Below, piece by piece: positions 59,693 to 64,000 of a DNA stretch of 64,000 bases. The stretch is from positions 310,001 through 374,000 of the forward strand of contig NZ_JAINUY010000005.1 in NCBI RefSeq assembly GCF_020026915.1, given 5' to 3'. A model generated the notes under the pieces. That model did no database searches, was not told where the DNA came from, and saw only the letters and a list, made by a program, of their open reading frames with translations. A program made the position numbers and the translations under genes. The stretch comes from Flavobacterium potami (GTDB lineage: Bacteria; Bacteroidota; Bacteroidia; Flavobacteriales; Flavobacteriaceae). Numbering within the stretch: position 1 is the first letter of the stretch; the number at the start of each line of letters is the position of its first letter.

Positions 59693-60613
59693 ATGAAAAC
59701 AACAAAACTCATTTTGGCTTCGGTTTTTGCTGCAATTGCTTTTACAGGTTGTAGCAACGACGATTCCGAACAAACACAAGCCATTCCTGCGATTGACAAA
59801 ATCGAATTGGGGCTTGGAAACAACGAAACCGCCACTATTGGCGAAGATTTCCATTTCAATGCGGAAGTTACTGCTGCAGACAAAATCAAAAATGTACAAG
59901 TGAAAATTGTACAAAAAAGCACGGAAACCTATTCAAAAGCCTGGTCTCACGAAATTACTTGGACGCAATATGCAGATGCCAAAAACGCAACGGTTCACAA
60001 ACATTTTGACATTCCAGAAGATGCTGTTGAAGGTAAATATGATTTCATCATTATCATCAACGATCAAAACGGAAGCAAACTGGAAGTAACGAAAACCATC
60101 ACGATTTACAAACTAGAAAATATTCCTGTAAATCCTGTGGCTTCTGTGTTTACCCTTTTTATAAATGATTCTTTTATGTATCGAAAAGGCAAATTTTCTG
60201 ATGCCAATGCGAAGTACAAAAACAACGACATTTTCAGTTCGCAAGTAACACTTGAAGGCATAAAAGGCGACGGAATTATGTATTTGCTTTTAATCAATAA
60301 AAACGCCAAACACAATCCAGAAAGCGTTGATCAAATTGATTTCAAAAAAGTAATCGTTTATGACGTCATCGAACATAAAAATGTAGCCGATGCAAGTCAG
60401 TTTTCTAATGTTCCATGGGATGGCGTAAAGTTTACAAGAGAAAAACCAAACCTGATAATTGGCGCTGCTAAAGACAACAATGCTCCTGTTCAACAAGATT
60501 TAATAGCTAATAAATCTTGGACAACCGGCGATTATACTTTCTTGGTTTTGTATAAAAACACGACTTACAATATCAATTTTTCTCAATCAATTGATCTTCC
60601 ATTTGCACTTTAA
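59693..60613 (+). CDS. DUF4625-like lipoprotein
   Basis: This 306-residue lipoprotein (lipobox IAFTGCS) has an Asp-rich stretch and then an immunoglobulin-like beta domain (about residues 35-140, HFNAEVTAADKIKNVQVKIV and EGKYDFIIIINDQNG), followed by a longer beta region. It resembles the DUF4625 family seen next to TonB-dependent receptors. The start is the ATG at 59693, where the signal peptide begins. It may bind the ligand outside the outer membrane or in the periplasm. Confidence 0.75.
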   Translation: MKTTKLILASVFAAIAFTGCSNDDSEQTQAIPAIDKIELGLGNNETATIGEDFHFNAEVTAADKIKNVQVKIVQKSTETYSKAWSHEITWTQYADAKNATVHKHFDIPEDAVEGKYDFIIIINDQNGSKLEVTKTITIYKLENIPVNPVASVFTLFINDSFMYRKGKFSDANAKYKNNDIFSSQVTLEGIKGDGIMYLLLINKNAKHNPESVDQIDFKKVIVYDVIEHKNVADASQFSNVPWDGVKFTREKPNLIIGAAKDNNAPVQQDLIANKSWTTGDYTFLVLYKNTTYNINFSQSIDLPFAL

Positions 60614-60628
60614 TTCCAATCAAAAAAA

Positions 60629-61099
60629 ATGAAAAAGATATCCTTTTTATTAGGCGTTTTTGCTTTGGCTTTTATTTCTTCTTGTTCTAGCGATAATGCA
60701 GAAATCGATACTGAATATCCTGTAATTGATATAACTGGATCAGATGCTTTTCCAATTCAATGCAGTACAATTGAACGTGGAAAAACCTTCACTTTCAAAG
60801 CTACTTTTAATGATAATGTCGAATTGGGTTCTTATAGTTTGGACATTCATCACAATTTCGATCATCATACACATAGCACGGAAGTCACAACTTGTGAAAC
60901 CGAAGCGGTGAAAAAACCTGTAAATCCAATGCTTTTCATCAACAATTACACTATTCCAAATGGCGTGAAAACTTATGAAGCAACAGCGCAAATTACCATT
61001 CCTGCTGATGTTGATCCTGGCGATTATCATTTTATGATCAGACTAACGGACAAAGAAGGCTGGCAAACGCTGAAAGGTTTAAGTATTAAAATTTTATAA
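60629..61099 (+). CDS. DUF4625 domain-containing lipoprotein, His-rich
   Basis: This 156-residue lipoprotein (lipobox FISSCSS, Cys19) has one DUF4625-type beta domain with LDIHHNFDHHTHSTEV (about residues 70-85). The cluster of five His is a likely metal-binding site. Two Cys (in QCSTIE and TTCETE) may bind metal or form a disulfide. It starts 15 bp after the previous gene and ends 10 bp before the receptor gene, so they are one operon. Confidence 0.82.
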   Translation: MKKISFLLGVFALAFISSCSSDNAEIDTEYPVIDITGSDAFPIQCSTIERGKTFTFKATFNDNVELGSYSLDIHHNFDHHTHSTEVTTCETEAVKKPVNPMLFINNYTIPNGVKTYEATAQITIPADVDPGDYHFMIRLTDKEGWQTLKGLSIKIL

Positions 61100-61109
61100 T
61101 CAGAATTTA

Positions 61110-63317
61110 ATGAAGAATGCCCAATTCCTTTATTGGAAACATTGTTTTTTACTCGCTTGTTTATTGATTTCATCTGAAGTTGTTTCTCAAAATAAGCCTT
61201 CAGAAAAAAAGCCTGAAATTAAAGAACTCAACGAAGTTATTGTCAACGGAAATGCAGCTGAAAAACGCAAAAAAGAAGAATCACTAAATGTTGAAACTGC
61301 AAACAGCAGTTTTATTCAGCGTAATCTTGGCGGGAGTTTGATGCAGTCTTTAAAGAAATTGCCTGGCGTTAAAACCATTTCCATTGGTTCTGGAGGTTCA
61401 AAACCGCTGATTCGAGGTTTGAGTTTTAATCAGGTAATTGTGGTTGAAAACGGTTTGAAACACGAAGGCCAGCAATGGGGCGCCGATCACGGTCTGGAAA
61501 TCGATCAATATGCCGTAAACCGAGTAGAAATCATAAAAGGACCTTCTTCATTTATTTACGGATCTGATGCTGTAGGTGGTGCGGTAAATATTAAACCGCT
61601 TCCTCTTCCTTCCAGAAATTCTTTTGGCGGAAGTGTTGACCTTACAGGAAAAAGCAATAATGCGCTATTTGGAAGTTCTGTCAATTTATATGGGAGAAAT
61701 GAAAACTGGTTTTTCGATTCTCGAGTAACGACAATGGATTACGGCGATTATCGTGTTCCGACCGATGTGGTTCAAGTCTATAGTTATACGGTTCCGTTGT
61801 ATAAAAATCATTTGCGAAATACAGCTGGACGCGAACTCGATTTTCATTTCAGCACGGGTTATTCTGGAGAAAAATTAAAGTCGGTTTTTTATTTCAGTAA
61901 TGTTCACACCAAAAGCGGCTTTTTTGCGAATGCGCACGGACTCGAACCTAGAAATGTCGATATCGAATTGCATGATAAATCGAGCCGAGATATTTTGATG
62001 CCGTATCAGCAAGTCAATCATTTAAAAGTGAGCAATACGACTTCTTTTCAACTAGGAAATCATTCTTTTGAAACGCAGATTGGTTTTCAGAAAAACTTTA
62101 GGAGAGAATGGAGCCATTACGTCAATCACGGTTATATGCCTCCAATTTATCCAGATAATATGTATGCGCCAAAAGATTTGGAACGCCAATACGATAAAGA
62201 TGTTTGGTCGTTTTCGGCTAAAGATGAATTTACTGTTAATCGCCATCAAATTACAATTGGAACTAATGTCGTGGCACAAGAAAATGCCATTGGCGGATGG
62301 AGTTTTTTGATTCCAGCTTTCACACAATTGAATGCAGGTTTGTTTGCTTATGACAAAGTTGAACTTAATGAAAAATGGTTTCTTCACGGTGCCGTTCGTT
62401 ACGATTATGGTACAATCAAAATGAAATCGTATTACGACTGGTTTGAAAGTCCAGTTTCAGAAAACAATCAGACGCAATTGGAATATTTACAGCGTTCTGA
62501 CGATTTGACCAAAACATTCAACAGTTTTACTTGGTCGGCTGGGGTAAATTATAATCCTGGAAATTTGACTTTGAAAGCCAATTTAGGTTCAAGTTTTAGA
62601 ATGCCAATTGCTAAAGAATTGGCTTCAAACGGTGTCAATTATCATTATTTCAGATTCGAAAAAGGAAATCCAAATCTCGATGCAGAACGTTCGTATCAAT
62701 TGGATTTGGGAATGGAATGGCAACAGCAAAACTGGTCTTTTCAGCTGACACCATTTGTGAATTATTTTCCGAATTTCATTTATTTAAATCCAACTTCAGC
62801 GCATGATATTTATTATGGAGCCGGAAATCAAGTTTTTCAATATGAGCAGAGTAAAGTATTCCGTTATGGTGCAGAATTCCAGACACGTTATTATTTCCTA
62901 AAATCTTTAAGTGCAGAAATCGCGGCAGAATATCTTTATTCCGAACAAAAATCGGGAAGCAAAAAGGGTTATACACTTCCGTTTTCGCCACCTCCTTCTG
63001 TTTTGTTCGGATTGAATTACGAGCCTCAAACAGGCTTTTTAAAAGATTCTTATTTCTCTTTCGATTATCGCCTTACAGCCGCACAAAACCATATTGTTCC
63101 GCCTGAGAAAAAAACAGCCGAAAGTCATGTTTTTAACGTGGCTTTGGGAACCAAAATAAAAACGGGAAAAGAGACTATCAGCGTCAATGTTCAAATCCAA
63201 AACTTATTCAATACAAGATATTTAAATCACACAAGCTTTTACCGACTTATCGAACTTCCTGAAGCGGGAAGAAACATTATTGTTTCTATGAAAATTCCGT
63301 TTTCGTTTTCGCGATAA
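61110..63317 (+). CDS. TonB-dependent receptor, putative zinc receptor (ZnuD-like)
   Basis: This 735-residue protein has a signal peptide (ACLLISSEVVSQ), a plug domain (about residues 50-165, GGSLMQSLKKLPGVKTISIG, SGGSKPLIRGLSFNQVIVVE, IIKGPSSFIYGSDAVGGAVN) and a barrel ending in NIIVSMKIPFSFSR. There is no carboxypeptidase-like N-terminal domain. The small size, with the His-rich lipoprotein upstream and the His/Asp-rich lipoprotein downstream, suggests a metal such as zinc as substrate. It imports across the outer membrane with energy from TonB. Confidence 0.85.
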   Translation: MKNAQFLYWKHCFLLACLLISSEVVSQNKPSEKKPEIKELNEVIVNGNAAEKRKKEESLNVETANSSFIQRNLGGSLMQSLKKLPGVKTISIGSGGSKPLIRGLSFNQVIVVENGLKHEGQQWGADHGLEIDQYAVNRVEIIKGPSSFIYGSDAVGGAVNIKPLPLPSRNSFGGSVDLTGKSNNALFGSSVNLYGRNENWFFDSRVTTMDYGDYRVPTDVVQVYSYTVPLYKNHLRNTAGRELDFHFSTGYSGEKLKSVFYFSNVHTKSGFFANAHGLEPRNVDIELHDKSSRDILMPYQQVNHLKVSNTTSFQLGNHSFETQIGFQKNFRREWSHYVNHGYMPPIYPDNMYAPKDLERQYDKDVWSFSAKDEFTVNRHQITIGTNVVAQENAIGGWSFLIPAFTQLNAGLFAYDKVELNEKWFLHGAVRYDYGTIKMKSYYDWFESPVSENNQTQLEYLQRSDDLTKTFNSFTWSAGVNYNPGNLTLKANLGSSFRMPIAKELASNGVNYHYFRFEKGNPNLDAERSYQLDLGMEWQQQNWSFQLTPFVNYFPNFIYLNPTSAHDIYYGAGNQVFQYEQSKVFRYGAEFQTRYYFLKSLSAEIAAEYLYSEQKSGSKKGYTLPFSPPPSVLFGLNYEPQTGFLKDSYFSFDYRLTAAQNHIVPPEKKTAESHVFNVALGTKIKTGKETISVNVQIQNLFNTRYLNHTSFYRLIELPEAGRNIIVSMKIPFSFSR

Positions 63318-63367
63318 GCATACCATTCAAAACTCAATTATTTACAAATTTTAAACCCTTTATTACA

Positions 63368-64000
63368 ATGAAAAACAAGTTTTACAAACTCCTATTTTTA
63401 TCTGTTTTATCGCTTTTTGCGGTTTCGTGCAGCAACGACGATGACAATCACGATGACCACGATCACGATCATGAATCTGAAGAACATACATTCGTTAGAG
63501 TTTTACTTTCTGACGAAAAAACAGCTGAGTTAACGCTTTTTGATCCGCATGAAGATAAAATCAGTTCTTTTACTGCCAAGTTTGCTAAATCGTCTTTGTA
63601 CACCACAGAATCTGGGCGTTATGCCGGAATTGTTCACAGAGACAATAATTTCGTAGAAACTTTCGACAGCGGACTAGAATTACACGGAGACCACATCGAT
63701 GTTGATGATGTTGCCAAATTTGGAGTTTTAGCGACAAGCGCATTAAAACCAACGCATTTTAAAAGTAAAATTGGAGAAATTCTAACTTTTAATGACGGAG
63801 ACGGAACACTTTCTGTTGGTAAAGAAGCAGATGTTCAAAAAGCTGGCGCAACGTTCAAAACAATCAACGCAGCTTTATTGGCGCATCATGGTGCAATGGC
63901 TACTTTTACAAACGGAACTTACGCCATTACCGAAAAAGACAATTCGGTTACCGGAACGCTTCCTGAGAAAGTAAAAATCATTGACAATACAGGAAAAACA
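63368..64000 (+). CDS. His/Asp-rich lipoprotein, AztD-like zinc chaperone, 3' partial
   Basis: The frame is open from 63368 to the window end: 211 codons. The protein has a lipoprotein signal (SLFAVSCSN) and then a metal-binding stretch DDDDNHDDHDHDHDHESEEH with alternating His and Asp (about residues 23-42). The rest (VLLSDEKTAELTLFDP, TTESGRYAGIVHRDNNFVET, GDHIDVDDVAKFG, ILTFNDGDGTLSV) is a beta-propeller type sequence resembling AztD, a periplasmic zinc chaperone. It should bind zinc and pass it on. The end of the gene lies outside the window. Confidence 0.78.
   Translation, partial: MKNKFYKLLFLSVLSLFAVSCSNDDDNHDDHDHDHESEEHTFVRVLLSDEKTAELTLFDPHEDKISSFTAKFAKSSLYTTESGRYAGIVHRDNNFVETFDSGLELHGDHIDVDDVAKFGVLATSALKPTHFKSKIGEILTFNDGDGTLSVGKEADVQKAGATFKTINAALLAHHGAMATFTNGTYAITEKDNSVTGTLPEKVKIIDNTGKT

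Overview
The window looks like a chromosomal segment of a Flavobacterium-like member of the Bacteroidetes. It is AT-rich. Several genes sit behind the Bacteroidetes promoter pattern TTG-N19/20-TAnnTTTG instead of a clear Shine-Dalgarno site. The gene content is typical of Flavobacteriaceae: Sus-type GH13 amylases, TonB-dependent receptors, a mevalonate-pathway cluster, lipoproteins and many Bacteroidetes DUF families. The species cannot be named from the sequence alone. No rRNA, CRISPR array, prophage or classical insertion sequence was seen.

Layout: 1-2916 is the end of a starch/maltodextrin locus with two GH13 enzymes, the first cut by the window edge. 3111-7117 holds housekeeping enzymes: a GDPD, a BaiN-like flavoprotein, a HAD phosphatase, a Crp/Fnr regulator and an MBL hydrolase. 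7191-9387 is a tandem triplicate of secreted proteins. 9371-16390 carries a TPR protein, TspO, and the isoprenoid cluster (mvaD, mevalonate kinase, DUF502, UbiA prenyltransferase), followed by an RsuA-type pseudouridine synthase. 16454-25407 is mixed: envelope proteins, a GT2 and flippase pair, ruvC, hemW, cyclase, GNAT and small DUFs. 25489-27429 has a PH/SHOCT protein and a DUF4407 membrane protein. 27668-31612 pairs a TonB-dependent receptor with a beta-propeller phytase. 31752-41674 has pckA, saccharopine dehydrogenase, an M56/BlaI sensor pair, GT61 and an M20 dipeptidase.

41784-43603 starts with tRNA-Leu and carries an unrecognised two-gene module: a soluble protein overlapping a 4-TM protein. 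Its layout resembles small anti-phage systems. 43802-48380 has a hydrolase/ECF sigma/putative anti-sigma operon, a zinc protease and a HAD phosphatase. 48726-54219 is a tripartite EmrAB/TolC-type efflux operon with an AraC regulator. 54459-55210 carries two identical tRNA-Asp genes. 55297-58796 is DUF58 plus an M1 aminopeptidase. 58858-64000 is a probable zinc-acquisition locus with paired palindromic operator candidates, DUF4625 lipoproteins, a ZnuD-like receptor and a His/Asp-rich AztD-like lipoprotein cut by the window end.

The most unusual property is the load of paired, palindromic intergenic repeats from at least seven families. They are often nested inside each other and sometimes lie in frame inside genes. 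Two of them carry small orphan genes in their loops. The clearest is a GxxExxY nuclease-fold gene (22908-23285) bracketed by 38-bp inverted repeats that match at 37 positions. The other is a four-helix-bundle gene (12168-12518) between AT-rich repeats that splits the mevalonate genes. All identifications come from reading the sequence; no database search was run.
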